Shown piece after piece: positions 24,943 through 35,500 of a stretch of 64,000 nucleotides of DNA. The position numbers were made by a program, and so were the translations under genes. Source of the stretch: Cyclobacterium sp. SYSU L10401 (GTDB lineage: Bacteria; Bacteroidota; Bacteroidia; Cytophagales; Cyclobacteriaceae); NCBI RefSeq assembly GCF_010993705.1, contig NZ_WOFO01000003.1, positions 435,500 to 499,499 of the forward strand. Reading direction: 5' to 3'. The notes beneath the pieces are model-generated. The model worked only from the letters and a program-made list of their open reading frames with translations, searched no databases and had not been told where the DNA came from. Each line of letters starts with the position of its first letter. Position 1 is the first letter of the stretch.

Positions 24943-27258
24943 TTATTTAGAATTTACTAATTGATGAAAAGGTACTTTTGCTCCCACAAACAGGGTTCTC
25001 CCCGGATTGCTGGGCTCGTATTGATTGAGTTGATTCAATAGGTTAAATCCTCCGGTCTCCAGCAATAGGCCATTGCTGAGGGTTTTGCTCAGGCTAAGGT
25101 TCCAGCTGGTCATAGCCTGCGCATATTCGGAAGGATCGTCGAGAATTAGATTCCCGTTTACGTCGCCAAACCCGAAGGTACCCCGGTGAATGGCGCGAAG
25201 GGCCAGGTTTATCCCGGAAACGGGCTCCTGGTAGCTGATTTTCAGGTTACCGCTGTGGCGACTTCGGTTGAATAAACCTCCGTAATCGCTTCGACTCACC
25301 CGTTGGGTCCGGTTCTCCGAGTCCCTGCGAAATAGCTCTCCGGAATCGATCTGCTCCAAAACATCCAAATCGTTGGCATCCAAATACATGTATCCTGCGG
25401 ATACCTGTAGATGGGACGTCAGGCGCCAGGTCCAATCCAGCTCGATTCCCCGCGTACGAACACGAGAAACGTTGAAATAGGAGAAGGCATTTTGACCGGA
25501 GGTAAGCCTGGCAAAAGGAGCCGTCTCAATCAGGTTGGAAATGTTGTTTTGGAAGAAATTTCCCTGTAGGAGTAAGTCGTTCGAGAGTTTCCACCGAAAA
25601 CCGGTGTTAATTGCCAGGGAACTTTCTGCTTGCAGCGCACCAAACTGGGAAGGATCGAGCAATAGCTGCTGCACCAGTCCTTGTGATTGAAGCCGTTCAA
25701 TCCCTTCCTGCACCATATTCGCCCCAAAAACGTAATATCCTGCGGAGGCATTGTTGAAATTGAGCAATAACTGCCGGAAATCGGGGGCTTTAAATCCGGC
25801 CCCCAGCGACGCCTGCCAGCTAAATTTCTCGCTGAATTTGTACATCCAGGAGATCTTCGGGCTGATTCTTTCTCCGTATTGGCTGTGCAAGTCACCCCGA
25901 ACACCGGTAACGATGTTCCACCTGTCCGTTGGATCCCATTGATGCTGAAGATACAAATAGCCGGCATCGAAGCGGTTCAGGTCCTCGTAGCGCGTCGCAT
26001 CAACCGTCTCCAGCAGGTGTCCCATCCCCAGCGTTAGTAATTGATTGTTTTCCAGTTGCCGGTCCAATTGAAACTCCGTGCGGTGGTACCGCTGTTGGAA
26101 ATCCTGTGCATCCACTACGAAATCGTCTTCCTGCATCTCCGTCAGCGAATGCGTTTCGAAAACGGAGGTCATGCTCCGAAGCGTCAATTGCCAGTGCTCG
26201 TTGGGCCGGTAGGTTACCGTAGGGTTGAGGTTTAAATCCCGTCGTTCGGAGCTCAGGTCGGCCAGTCGACCCGTTCCGTTTTCATTGATTTGCAGGACAT
26301 TTTCCGAATCTTCCCTATACATTCGGGAGTAGATCCTGAACTCCCATTTACCGGACTTCTTCCCTAACTTAACCTGCCCGGTCGTGGCCTGAAATGGTGC
26401 CTGGGTATTTCCCGGGACATCAGGATTCAGGTCAAACCCATCCGTACGGAAGCGGTTGAGGTAGGCCTGAACCGACCAGTCGTTTTGGTTAAAGCTCGCC
26501 TCCCCGCTCAGGTCCATGGTAGAAAAGGAGCGGAACCTGGATTCCAGGGAGGCGGCAAACGGCTGCCCATTGCTTTTGGTGATGATATTGATCACACCGG
26601 CCATGGCTTCGCTTCCATAGATGGCACTGGAAGGGCCTCGGAGCACTTCTATCCGTTCGATGTTTGTCACCGAAATTCGATCCAAATCAAAGGTTCCGGC
26701 GGTTCGACCGATCAGCGGTTCCCCATCCAGGAGTATCAGGATGTAATCGGAAGATAACCCCTGCATCTGTAGCCCGGAACCGTGGTCGCTGACTACCTGC
26801 AGGCCCGTTTGTTCCCGCAACACCTCCGACAGCCGCATGCCACCGGTTTCCTGAATTTGTTTGCGGGAAATGACCGTCACCGGCATGGGTAGGTCTTCCA
26901 CACTGCGGTCGGTACGCGTGGCAGCGACGACGACTTCACCCATTTGCCCAATTTTTTCCGTCAAGAGCAAACTACTCAATTCGCTTATTTCCCTGACCAG
27001 AATCTGCCTTGCATCAAATCCCATGGCAAAGACCTCGATCAATTGGTCGTCTTCCAGGTTATCCGGCAGCTCAAAGGAACCGGTACTGTCCACCGGAACG
27101 ACCTTGTCCGGCCCGATTTTTACATAGGCATGCGGAATGGGCTTGCCTGCCTGATCGCGGATACAAATCGGATCGGAAGCGAGGGTGAGGAACGGAAAGA
27201 GAAGACACCCCATAAGCAAACAGGCAAAACTATTTTTATTAAGATTGATTCTACACAT
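24943..27258 (-). CDS. TonB-dependent outer-membrane receptor, heme type
   Basis: 771 residues with a signal peptide. An N-terminal carboxypeptidase-like barrel (DPICIRDQAGKPIPHAYVKIGPDKVVPVDSTGSFELP) is followed by the plug: MGEVVVAATRTDRSVEDLPMPVTVISRKQIQETGGMRLSEVLREQTGLQV, then ILILLDGEPLIGRTAGTFDLDRI and IERIEVLRGPSSAIYGSEAMAGVINIITK, and the 22-strand barrel. This is the HmuR-like TonB receptor branch; the last residues (GRTLFVGAKVPFHQLVNSK) fit. It imports heme with TonB energy. The operon with hmuTUVS and hmuY supports heme as the ligand. Confidence 0.9.
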   Translation of the reverse strand: MCRINLNKNSFACLLMGCLLFPFLTLASDPICIRDQAGKPIPHAYVKIGPDKVVPVDSTGSFELPDNLEDDQLIEVFAMGFDARQILVREISELSSLLLTEKIGQMGEVVVAATRTDRSVEDLPMPVTVISRKQIQETGGMRLSEVLREQTGLQVVSDHGSGLQMQGLSSDYILILLDGEPLIGRTAGTFDLDRISVTNIERIEVLRGPSSAIYGSEAMAGVINIITKSNGQPFAASLESRFRSFSTMDLSGEASFNQNDWSVQAYLNRFRTDGFDLNPDVPGNTQAPFQATTGQVKLGKKSGKWEFRIYSRMYREDSENVLQINENGTGRLADLSSERRDLNLNPTVTYRPNEHWQLTLRSMTSVFETHSLTEMQEDDFVVDAQDFQQRYHRTEFQLDRQLENNQLLTLGMGHLLETVDATRYEDLNRFDAGYLYLQHQWDPTDRWNIVTGVRGDLHSQYGERISPKISWMYKFSEKFSWQASLGAGFKAPDFRQLLLNFNNASAGYYVFGANMVQEGIERLQSQGLVQQLLLDPSQFGALQAESSLAINTGFRWKLSNDLLLQGNFFQNNISNLIETAPFARLTSGQNAFSYFNVSRVRTRGIELDWTWRLTSHLQVSAGYMYLDANDLDVLEQIDSGELFRRDSENRTQRVSRSDYGGLFNRSRHSGNLKISYQEPVSGINLALRAIHRGTFGFGDVNGNLILDDPSEYAQAMTSWNLSLSKTLSNGLLLETGGFNLLNQLNQYEPSNPGRTLFVGAKVPFHQLVNSK

Positions 27259-27303
27259 AGGGACAAAATTTTTCCCGATGGCCGGCAGACCACCGGGAAA
27301 GTA

Positions 27304-28350
27304 TTAAAGTTGGTCGATTAAATGTTTCCATTGTTCTTTCTGCGGAAGGCCTGGCTTCCGGAGCCCAAAAAACTGGGCAATCATCTCCCTGTCGGCATCA
27401 AATAGCTCCAGGGAAGATACCAATCCATCGTCGGTATGCTTATGCACCACCCAGGCCGAGTCGATACAGGACTCGTCCAGGTGCATGTTGAAGTCCGGAT
27501 CCATTACGTTCAGCCAGTTCCCCATTTGCCGGATGGTGCGTACTTTTCCCTGGTGGATTTGAATGTTTCCTTTGTTTCCCACAAAGATCATGATAGGCAA
27601 TTTGTCTGCGGATGCCACCTCCAGAATCTTCCTGACCGAAAGGCGATCCACTTGGTAGGCCCATTTTTTACCGATCCATTTGATGGCGTCCAGCCGGTGC
27701 ATATTGTATTTGCGGAGCATACCGAAGAAATCGTGGGTATCTTTCATGTTTTCCCAGTCCCGGGCAAAAGCTTCCTGATCTACGGAAGTAGCGTGGATTT
27801 CGTTCTCGAAAGGCTGTACCTGAATGCCCTGCAAGGGTTCCTCGCTGCGGTAGGCGCAAATCATATTGTCGTAGGCATCCTGGTTGCTTTTTTCCTGTAG
27901 GTAAATTTTCATCACAGCCTCTCCAGACTGGTCAAAAAACTGAAGGCTGCGCATGATGCCCCTTGGCGTATCGGTGGCCACGGCAAAGCCGTATTTCCAC
28001 TTGCCAAAAAACACCCGCTGCTCAATGGGTCCGATTACCGTGGCAATTTGGTGAAGAGGGGTGCCGTGGATGGTGATTTTTTGAAAATTTCCTTTGTGCT
28101 CCAGGACACAGCCCTCGTTTCTGGTCAAGGCCATCACTTTTCCCAACTCCCTGCAAGAAAGAAGAATATTCGCCCAATCGGCTTTCAATCGGATGGGGGC
28201 GGGGTTATCCGTAGTCAGCAATAAGTCAAGCTCGGATACCTGAAGGATGCGGGCGGCATCCCGTATTCTGGTTTTTGGCTGGTTTGACTTTAGTTCCTCC
28301 CAGGCCTTTTTCAAAGCAGTGGAGGAGGGATATTTCAGAGTAGTTTCCAT
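27304..28350 (-). CDS. hmuS: Heme-degrading/heme-trafficking factor HmuS (HemS/ChuS type)
   Basis: 348 residues. The HemS family is a tandem repeat of two ChuX-like domains, and the two halves are visible: IHGTPLHQIATVIGPIEQRVFFGKWKYGFAVATDTPRGIMRSLQFFDQSGEAVMKIYL in the first and the corresponding DPDFNMHLDESCIDSAWVVHKHTDDGLVSSLELFDADREMIAQFFGLRKPGLPQKEQWKHLIDQL in the second. The second-half family stretches are intact. The protein binds heme after import and either breaks it down or passes it on. Located 2 bp after hmuV in the operon, 45 bp before the receptor gene. Confidence 0.88.
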   Translation of the reverse strand: METTLKYPSSTALKKAWEELKSNQPKTRIRDAARILQVSELDLLLTTDNPAPIRLKADWANILLSCRELGKVMALTRNEGCVLEHKGNFQKITIHGTPLHQIATVIGPIEQRVFFGKWKYGFAVATDTPRGIMRSLQFFDQSGEAVMKIYLQEKSNQDAYDNMICAYRSEEPLQGIQVQPFENEIHATSVDQEAFARDWENMKDTHDFFGMLRKYNMHRLDAIKWIGKKWAYQVDRLSVRKILEVASADKLPIMIFVGNKGNIQIHQGKVRTIRQMGNWLNVMDPDFNMHLDESCIDSAWVVHKHTDDGLVSSLELFDADREMIAQFFGLRKPGLPQKEQWKHLIDQL

Positions 28351-28352
28351 AT

Positions 28353-29162
28353 TTAAGCGAGTTTGTAGGTATAATTCTTTGATGAAGTAGCAGATGAGGG
28401 AAGGCTGCTGATATAAATCGGTGCGCCGGGACCGTTCGATTGTACCGACAAGGGATAATCAAATACCCCTTGCAGGTTTTCCGGAGTCATTACGGTTCGT
28501 ACCGCACCCTGGTGCAGTACCTTGCCTTGTTTAAGCAGCAGTACCTTATCGGCATAATTTGCTGCGAGGTTCAAGTCGTGGAGTATGGCCAAAATGCCAA
28601 TATTCCGCGTTTTGAGTTGCTGGATAATTTGCATGATGTGGTGCTGCTGGGCAATATCCATACTGGAAGTCGGTTCATCCAAAAGCAAGTAGCGGGGAGT
28701 GGCCTTGATTTCCCATATTTGCGCCAATACCCGTGCCAGCTGTACCCGCTGCTTTTCACCTCCGGATAAGTTGCCGTACAACTGATCTTTCAGCTGCCAG
28801 GTTTGGGTGGCAGACATGACCTCTTTTAGAATCATTTTTGGGTCATTGGGCCGACAATACATCAGGCCAAGCGATACGACTTCCATGGCCTGAAAGGGAA
28901 AGGTAAGTGTGCTGTGCTGTGGCATGACTGCACGCAAGGAGGCCAGCTGCCTGGTTTTCATTCCTTTTAATGGCTGCCCATTGTAGGTAATCAGACCCTG
29001 TTTGCAGGATAGTTCTCCCGATAGTAGCCGGAAGAGCGTCGATTTCCCGGCACCATTCGGACCGAGGATGGCCGTCAATTCTCCGGGCAGGACCTGAATA
29101 GTTGCCCGATTCACAATGGGCCGGTTTCCAATATAGTACTGAATGTGTTTTGCGTCTAACAT
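28353..29162 (-). CDS. hmuV: Heme ABC transporter ATP-binding protein
   Basis: 269 residues. Walker A ILGPNGAGKST, Q-loop RAVMPQHST, ABC signature LSGGEKQRVQLARVLAQ, Walker B YLLLDEPTSSMD and switch His in ILAILHDLNLA are all present. The order and spacing are those of the FecE/HmuV iron-siderophore/heme subfamily. It powers import by the HmuU permease. It is 1 bp from hmuU and 2 bp from hmuS, so translational coupling is likely. Confidence 0.93.
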   Translation of the reverse strand: MLDAKHIQYYIGNRPIVNRATIQVLPGELTAILGPNGAGKSTLFRLLSGELSCKQGLITYNGQPLKGMKTRQLASLRAVMPQHSTLTFPFQAMEVVSLGLMYCRPNDPKMILKEVMSATQTWQLKDQLYGNLSGGEKQRVQLARVLAQIWEIKATPRYLLLDEPTSSMDIAQQHHIMQIIQQLKTRNIGILAILHDLNLAANYADKVLLLKQGKVLHQGAVRTVMTPENLQGVFDYPLSVQSNGPGAPIYISSLPSSATSSKNYTYKLA

Positions 29163-29163
29163 A

Positions 29164-30225
29164 TCAACTGTTGAGTTTTTTTACATGTAGGATGAGCCAG
29201 ATAAAGAAAGGAGAGCCAAGGATGGCGGTAATGATCCCAATGGGCAATTCTGCGGGCATCACCACCGTCCGGGCAAGCAAATCCGCTCCGTTGAGCAGGA
29301 AAGCGCCCAGAAGAAAGGCTCCGGGAAGCACCAGGCGGTGGTCGGCGCCGAAAGATAGCCGCAAGAGATGGGGGACGATGAGCCCCACAAATCCAATGGT
29401 ACCCGTCATCGATACCCCTACGCCCACCACCAGGGCACCCATAAATAACACGATGTACTTCACCCGCTGTACGTCCACTCCCATGTGAAAGGCCTCGTTT
29501 TCTCCGATTGCCAGGGCATTGAGGTTTCGAAATTGATTGATAATCAGGAGGGAGGGAAACAGAATCAGGATAAAGGCTATTTTTACCTTGTCCCAATTTG
29601 CTCCGCCCACATCTCCCAGGCTCCAGAAGGTGAAATTTCGCAAGGCGGCCTCGTCTGCGTAGAAGATGGCCAAACCGATCAGTGCCCCCGATAGTGCGGT
29701 CAAGGCAACGCCCGCCAATATGAGCAGGGAAATATCTGTTTTGCCTCGTTGATTGGCCATTTTGTATACCAACATCACGTTTATCAAGCCGCCAATAAAA
29801 GCGACCAGGGGCAGGCTGAAACTTCCGAACACCGAACCAAGCCAGGGGAAAGAGGAGCCAAAAACGATAAAAATGACCGCAAACAAAGCACCTCCGCTGC
29901 TTACCCCAATGAGTCCCGGTTCTACCAGGGGGTTTCTAAAAAGGCCCTGCAGCGCCGCTCCCGATACCCCCAAACCACCGCCTACCAGAATGGCCAGCAC
30001 GATTCTGGGTAAGCGAATTTGCCACAGCACGTTGGCCTCCTGTTCGGTGAAGGTACCCGAATCGATGCCCACCTGACTCAATAAAATGGAAACGGCATGG
30101 CCAAAGGGAATGGGAAATGCACCAATGGTGATGGAAAGCAGCCCAAGCAATACAAGGCCGATTCCCAGTGCAGCCAGTACCAGGGAATGTTGAGCGGTTT
30201 TTGAATAACTCAGGTTTTGAATCAT
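29164..30225 (-). CDS. hmuU: Heme ABC transporter permease (FecCD family)
   Basis: 353 residues with ten predicted membrane helices. FecCD signatures include RLPRIVLAILVGGGLGVSGAALQGLFRNPLVEPGLIGVSSGGALFAV and MTGTIGFVGLIVPHLLRLSFGADHRLVLPGAFLLGAFLLNGADLLARTVVMPAELPIGIITAILGSPFFIWLIL. These are the coupling-helix region and the last helices. It is the inner-membrane channel of the heme importer. Start 2 bp after the hmuT stop. Confidence 0.93.
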   Translation of the reverse strand: MIQNLSYSKTAQHSLVLAALGIGLVLLGLLSITIGAFPIPFGHAVSILLSQVGIDSGTFTEQEANVLWQIRLPRIVLAILVGGGLGVSGAALQGLFRNPLVEPGLIGVSSGGALFAVIFIVFGSSFPWLGSVFGSFSLPLVAFIGGLINVMLVYKMANQRGKTDISLLILAGVALTALSGALIGLAIFYADEAALRNFTFWSLGDVGGANWDKVKIAFILILFPSLLIINQFRNLNALAIGENEAFHMGVDVQRVKYIVLFMGALVVGVGVSMTGTIGFVGLIVPHLLRLSFGADHRLVLPGAFLLGAFLLNGADLLARTVVMPAELPIGIITAILGSPFFIWLILHVKKLNS

Positions 30226-30227
30226 GC

Positions 30228-31079
30228 TCAGTTGCGGTTTACACTTTTGGCCAGTTCCAGTGCTGCTTTGGCTACCCGGGGACCAAATCCTGACAGGTAG
30301 AGCCCGTCAAAGGCAAGGATTCCATTTTGCTTGCAGGCAATCGTTTGTTCGACGCCACGGATATTTTTCACGGCTTCCTTTCCACCAAGCGAGCGCAGAC
30401 TGGACTCAAAGAACAGCAGGTATTCCGGATTCATGGACACCATTGCCTCCGGGGTAAGCGGAATGAAATCACTAAAGCCCCTGCCCACCGATTCGATGGC
30501 TGCCATTTGCAGCAAGGATGCGGCGAAGGTATCTTCTCCGGCTACAAAGACGTTTTCCAGTCCACGGGCCATGACAAAAGCCATTTTCGGTTTTTTTGAA
30601 AGGTCCTCCGTGTAGGCCTCAAGGGCTTCTACATCCTTTTCCAGCTGGCTGGTAAGCGCCTTTCCTTTTTCAGGAACCTTCAGAAAATTTGCCAATTCCC
30701 GAATGATGCGGTAGGTGCCGGAGACATCGGTGGGCTTGTCAAACTGGTGTATTTCCAACCCTGCCGATTTTAGCTGGGCGACCACGTCCGGATTGAAGTA
30801 GCCGGTCTCTATCAAAAGCATGTCCGGCCCCAGTGCCAGAATTCCTTCGGCTTTGATTTGGTTGCGGTAGCCGATGGAGGGCAATTGCTGCATGGAAGCG
30901 GGGTAGGTGGATGTAATATCCGTGGCGATGATCGCCGGTCCGAAACCGAGTTCGTACACGATTTCTGTGATGGTACCTCCTGCGGTGATAATGGAGGTAT
31001 CGTTGGCTTGAAATGCCTGCGCATTCGTTGAAAGTACGAGTGCCATGACAACAGCAGGGAGTAACAATGATTTTTTCAT
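30228..31079 (-). CDS. hmuT: Heme ABC transporter substrate-binding protein
   Basis: 283 residues with a signal peptide (VVMALVLSTNAQAFQ). Class III binding protein: SIITAGGTITEIVYELGFGPAIIATDITSTYPASMQQLPSIGYRNQIKAEGILALGPDMLLIE is the N-lobe, a long helix backbone follows, and VSMNPEYLLFFESSLRSLGG belongs to the C-lobe. It captures heme in the periplasm and delivers it to HmuUV. First gene of the operon; the Fur-like operator lies right upstream. Confidence 0.92.
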   Translation of the reverse strand: MKKSLLLPAVVMALVLSTNAQAFQANDTSIITAGGTITEIVYELGFGPAIIATDITSTYPASMQQLPSIGYRNQIKAEGILALGPDMLLIETGYFNPDVVAQLKSAGLEIHQFDKPTDVSGTYRIIRELANFLKVPEKGKALTSQLEKDVEALEAYTEDLSKKPKMAFVMARGLENVFVAGEDTFAASLLQMAAIESVGRGFSDFIPLTPEAMVSMNPEYLLFFESSLRSLGGKEAVKNIRGVEQTIACKQNGILAFDGLYLSGFGPRVAKAALELAKSVNRN

Positions 31080-31415
31080 TTATTTAGATCAATTTTAAAT
31101 ACCGGCACAAATATTAGTCTATTTAGATTAAATCCAAATTAATTTTAATTGAAAATTTCTATTGGGTAACAGATTTGATTGACAATCAACCAATTTTAAA
31201 TCCGATAGATTTTTGCAATTGTCACTCGGAATAAAATGAGGGCAGCGATCATTTTATCGGGTGCCATTTTTAGGTTTCGGCTGCTTGGGGGAGCATGCGA
31301 TTGCCTGAAAAAACGCAGCCGCACCGGCAGGTTTGAGTGTAGGGTAGGGGGATCAGCGCAACGGGCCGGACTACGGGAAGTGACACTGGTGATATGAGCT
31401 TTACGCAAAAGGGGT
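31080..31415. other. Regulatory gap upstream of the heme operon
   Basis: The 336 bp between the LuxR-type gene (leftward, ends 31416) and hmuT. The right part is more GC-rich and holds no convincing gene (the open frame at 31196-31429 has no family resemblance). The left part carries the Fur-like sites described separately. Confidence 0.45.
31108..31139 (-). promoter_or_regulatory. Promoter of the heme operon with a Fur-type operator inside
   Basis: On the minus strand the Bacteroidota-type -33 TTTGG (31134-31138) and a -7-like TAATATTTG (31108-31116) are spaced correctly, and ATTTAGATTAAATCCAAAT (31121-31139), an inverted repeat of 9-1-9 with 8 of 9 pairs, lies between them. This matches the general form of Fur boxes, so iron-replete Fur could block the promoter. 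A weaker copy, ATTTAGATCAATTTTAAAT, sits at 31082-31100 by the start codon. The motif match is seen directly; the role is inferred. Confidence 0.6.
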
Positions 31416-32117
31416 TCAAACCAAATCAAAGGCCAGCCCGTATTGGATCAGTTCCCAGGTATCGTTGGTTTCCAGGAGTTCCTTGATGCGTTTCTTGTGC
31501 GAGTTCACCGTATTCACGCCGATAAACAATTCCTCGCCAATTTCCTCGGCTTTTTTACAGCGGCCTATCAGTGCCAGTACCTCTTTATTTCTGTCTGAGA
31601 GTTGTCGGAATTTTTTATAGTTTCTTTTTTGGAAAGAGAGTTCGTTGGCAATCCGATTGGTCTTCGGGGCTGCCCAGGCCTGCAAATCGATGGGTACGAT
31701 CTGAATCAGTAAACACTGGCCAAAGGCAGCTTGGTCGGATAAGATTGGTACAACGCTGATCAGTTCCATTTCTGGTTCTTCGCTATGGGAAATTCTGCGT
31801 AAATAAAATTTTTTGATTGCCAGATCGCTTTCAATGGCTCCTGGCGGTCCGATCAGGCAGGTATCGGGACTTTCCGGATCAAAAACCAATCGCCTGAACT
31901 CATGGCTGGGAAGGTGTTGGAAAAAGCTTTCCGAAAGCCCGTATCGTTCCTTTCCCTGACTGCAGATAAACAGGTTTTCCCAGGGTTCGGTCCGCTGTAT
32001 GATTTTAATGCCGGGTATCCAGTCGGCAGCCATGCGAAAGGCCTGGATTTTGGCTGCCAACTCATCTTGTTTGCCACTACTTTTGGAGCTCATTTGATCC
32101 TGTTTTTTGGTAATCAC
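31416..32117 (-). CDS. LuxR-type transcriptional regulator
   Basis: 233 residues. The C-terminal ~60 residues are a LuxR helix-turn-helix: FRQLSDRNKEVLALIGRCKKAEEIGEELFIGVNTVNSHKKRIKELLE. The N-terminal part (about 170 residues, LAAKIQAFRMAADWIPGIKIIQRTEPWENLFICSQGKERYGLSESFFQHLPSHEFRRLVF) is not a receiver; there is no phosphoacceptor Asp pattern. Its sensing part may be a PAS-like or unknown domain. The ATG at 32093 (MSSKSSGKQD) is a possible alternative start. The gene sits between the heme operon and the divergent STAND gene, so it could regulate either; this is guesswork. Confidence 0.8.
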   Translation of the reverse strand: MITKKQDQMSSKSSGKQDELAAKIQAFRMAADWIPGIKIIQRTEPWENLFICSQGKERYGLSESFFQHLPSHEFRRLVFDPESPDTCLIGPPGAIESDLAIKKFYLRRISHSEEPEMELISVVPILSDQAAFGQCLLIQIVPIDLQAWAAPKTNRIANELSFQKRNYKKFRQLSDRNKEVLALIGRCKKAEEIGEELFIGVNTVNSHKKRIKELLETNDTWELIQYGLAFDLV

Positions 32118-32591
32118 TACTTTTGGTGGTCAAGTAAATCAGGGAGCTTAAGGAACAGAAATGATGTTCACGAAGGTGGGCAGTTAAGGGATAAAGGTTG
32201 CTTTTTGGGGAATGGGATGGGGGAGCTGCGGCTCATTTGGTTTTGGATAAAACGATGTTCCACTCGGTTGATAATTCTGTGATCCCCAACTATTTTCAGT
32301 GAAGTGCCATCCATCGCATGCGGTCATGAAAACAAATGAACCTTACTGGAAGCGTTTGCAATACGTTCATGCACGGCCAACATCCTACTTGGCGCATGGA
32401 AGATTCTAAAGGAATAGGAAAGGTATAGAAACGTGCAGATTTGGGCGAGCTGTGAAAAGAGGCCCGTTAACAGAGCAACGACATGCACTAATCGCTATGT
32501 AAAAAACAACTAATTGGTAAAAAATGAGTAAGTCCCTGGCGAAAATGTCGGCGGATTTACTACATTGATTTTTTTTAAATCTGCAAATAAC
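32118..32591. other. Gap between divergent LuxR-type and STAND genes
   Basis: 474 bp with no credible gene; expected to contain both promoters. The longest frame here (31902-32282) runs antisense over the LuxR gene and is not supported. No terminator or dyad operator stood out. Confidence 0.4.
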
Positions 32592-35500
32592 ATGGCACGT
32601 GTATCCAAAACCGGCAAACTGATTTCCGAAAATGAGAAATTAGCTTCTCTTCCCAAGCCCTTTTCCGACTATTATGCCTACTTCAGACTGGGGCTTCACT
32701 TTTCGGAATCTTTTCGCGATTTTTTCGTCAAGGAAACCGATTACATAAAATCCATGTTCCCAAATGCTCCGAAACAGGCATTTGAGCCCTCCGAATACCT
32801 ATCCCCTTACGATAGGCAAGAAGTAGATATTCATACCTGTCAGCAATTGCAAGACTTCCTCAATAAACTGATGAACCTGGTTGAAAGTCCTGCGGATCGG
32901 CGTGCAATCAAGCAATTTGATTTCGGGAAGGTTGATGGGATAATGGAGGCAAGCGGGTTTAAATACCATGCGCTGACTTATAGGCGAGTTCAGGATTTTT
33001 GGCTCAAGGCAAGGCGTTGTATCCATCCAAACGAGAAAATCGAACACATGGATACCGGTTTTCTCGATCTGTTAGCTGCATTCTGCGGGTACACTAACTT
33101 TAAGGATTATTTACGAAATGCCTTTGGGGAGGACTACCAAGCCGATACCGATCCTATCTACCAGGCCTTGATAACCGGGTCGGCGTTCAATTTACAGACA
33201 AACAAAATCTACAACCGGAAAAAACAAACAGAAACGCCTCGAGAATTGGTTCCGAATGCCGTTACTGAACCCAGAACCGATTACTTTTTGGGCAGAGAGG
33301 AATCCCTGGTGGAAATAACGGAACAACTCCGTCAGAACGGCAGCCTGCTACTTCATGCCGAAGGAGGTATGGGTAAAACCACCGTGGCGGCGGCCTATTA
33401 CCACCGGTCTATTCGCAGCCAAACCTATAAAAACCTGGCTTGGTTGTATTGCGAACAGGGGACGCTGAAGGCAATCGATGAAATGGCTCACTTTCTAGGC
33501 TTGCCTTTCCAGGATCTTGTCGAAAAGGACAGGCTGCGGATGATTCAGCACAAGTTGAAAGCAATGGAAGACGATTTCTTGCTTGTGCTCGATAATGTGG
33601 AAGACGATCTTGGGGAATTCCTAATGGCTTTTCAGGGATTCAATTGGCAGGTGCTGGTCACCAGTCGGGTAAGGATGAAATGGGAAGGAATCAGTGAGTA
33701 TGAATTGCCAGCCCTCTCTACCCCGGCAGCGAAGGCGCTTTTTAAAGGACACTACCGGGATGCATCCGGGGGCGCCCTGGAGTCCGGAGCTGCATTTGAA
33801 GCATTGCTAGACAAATTGATTTCTGCCATTGGATATAATACACTACTGATCGAAGTTTTTGCCAAGCAACTCCGGGAGGAGTTTTGGGGAGGCGAGAGAG
33901 AACGGTTCGGGTTGCGGGAATTTTTGGAGAGATTGGAGGCTGAGGGGCTGTATTTGGCGGAAAGTCAGGAAGACATCGCAACAAACTATGCCTTTTACCG
34001 GAGGAAAAGTGATTTGGCTACCACGACGGATATCCTGGATGGATTGCACGATTTTTCCAAACTGGATACTCGCCTGAATTCATTGCTAATTAACCTGGCC
34101 TTACTTCCAAAAGGCGACCACCGGCTGGAAGTGTTGCACGAGCTATTTCAACCCGGTAACAAGCGCGAATTTCGGAGTAATTTGAAGAAATTGTACGCAA
34201 AAGGCTGGCTAGGTGGAGATGGCGCTCAGGTCTTTCGAATGAGTCCGGTAATCCAGGACCTAGCGATAAACAAGCACCAGGAGCAACTTTGGGAGGAAGG
34301 CAAAGGACTGGTGGAGCGGGTTGGTTTTTTGATTCAGAAAGACCCCAAAAAAGACGACTTTCATAAAACGTTCAAATGGCAGCCAATCGCCGGTAGCTTA
34401 TCGTTGATTTTTAAGGATTGCATGGATCCGATGTATAGTAGATTTTTAAATAGCCATGGCATATTCTTGAAAACTATCAACGGGGAAAAAAACATCGCTC
34501 GTGCAGTAGTAGAATTAGAAAAAGCATTGGCATTAGGTATTCAGCACTTTGGGGAAGAGCATCTCGAGGTGGGTATGATGCGATCGAATTTAGCTACTGC
34601 ATTAATAGGTGTCGGAAAAAAAGAAAGTCTTTCGCGTGCATTGGAAGAAAGCGAAAAGGCTCTTGATTCGGGCCTGAAAATCGAAGCCGAAGAAGCTCCC
34701 TCCGTGGCGGTGATGCGATCCAACAGGGCGATGATCCTGTACCTGGTTGGTGGCCGAGACAATCAACTTTTAGCGGTAGCGGAATTAAAGAAAGCCCTCC
34801 GTTCCGACATTGCAAACTTCGGGGAGGACTCCCCAGAGGCAGCGAGATGCAGAAGCAACCTGGCACTGGCACTTACGGAACTTGGAGGGCATGAAAACCT
34901 GGCATGTGCAGCTGTCGAACTTGAGAAAGCGGTTATTTCAGGAATAAACCATTTTGGAAAAAACGCCCCTACGGTTGCAATCTGGAGATCAAATTTGGGA
35001 GTTGTTCTCAACAAACTTGAGGGGAAAGCTAACCTCAGTCGTGCGGTAGGAGAATTAGAGCGTTCCCTTGAATCAAACTTGATAAATTTTGGGGATTTTG
35101 CCCCTGCTGTTGCAAGAAGTAGATCAAATCTGGCGACCATTTTGCTTACTTTAAGTGGAAAAAACAATCTTCTTAGAGCTGCTACGGAACTTGAGCTAGC
35201 CCTTGCATCGTACCGGAAAATTTTTGGCGAAGAAGCGGATGAAATAGCTTCCGTGCGATCGAATCTGGCGCTTACGCTGCAAGCAATAGGGGGTACTACT
35301 AATTTGCTACGTGCTGTCGCTGAACTTAAGAAAGCCCTTGCTTCTAAGTTAAAAAACTTCGGCGAGGATTCTCCTACGGTAGCGGTGATGCGTTCCAACC
35401 TGGCACTTTGTTATAAAGGCCTAGGAGGCCGTAAAAATTTACTATTGGCTGAAGCGGAGCTTACCGAGGCAATCTCCTCGGACTTAAAAAACTTTGGCGA

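Noticed and set aside
31196..31429. 77-residue frame between LuxR-type gene and heme operon
   Set aside because: No signal, no domain, composition unlike a Bacteroidota protein, and it lies in the regulatory region.
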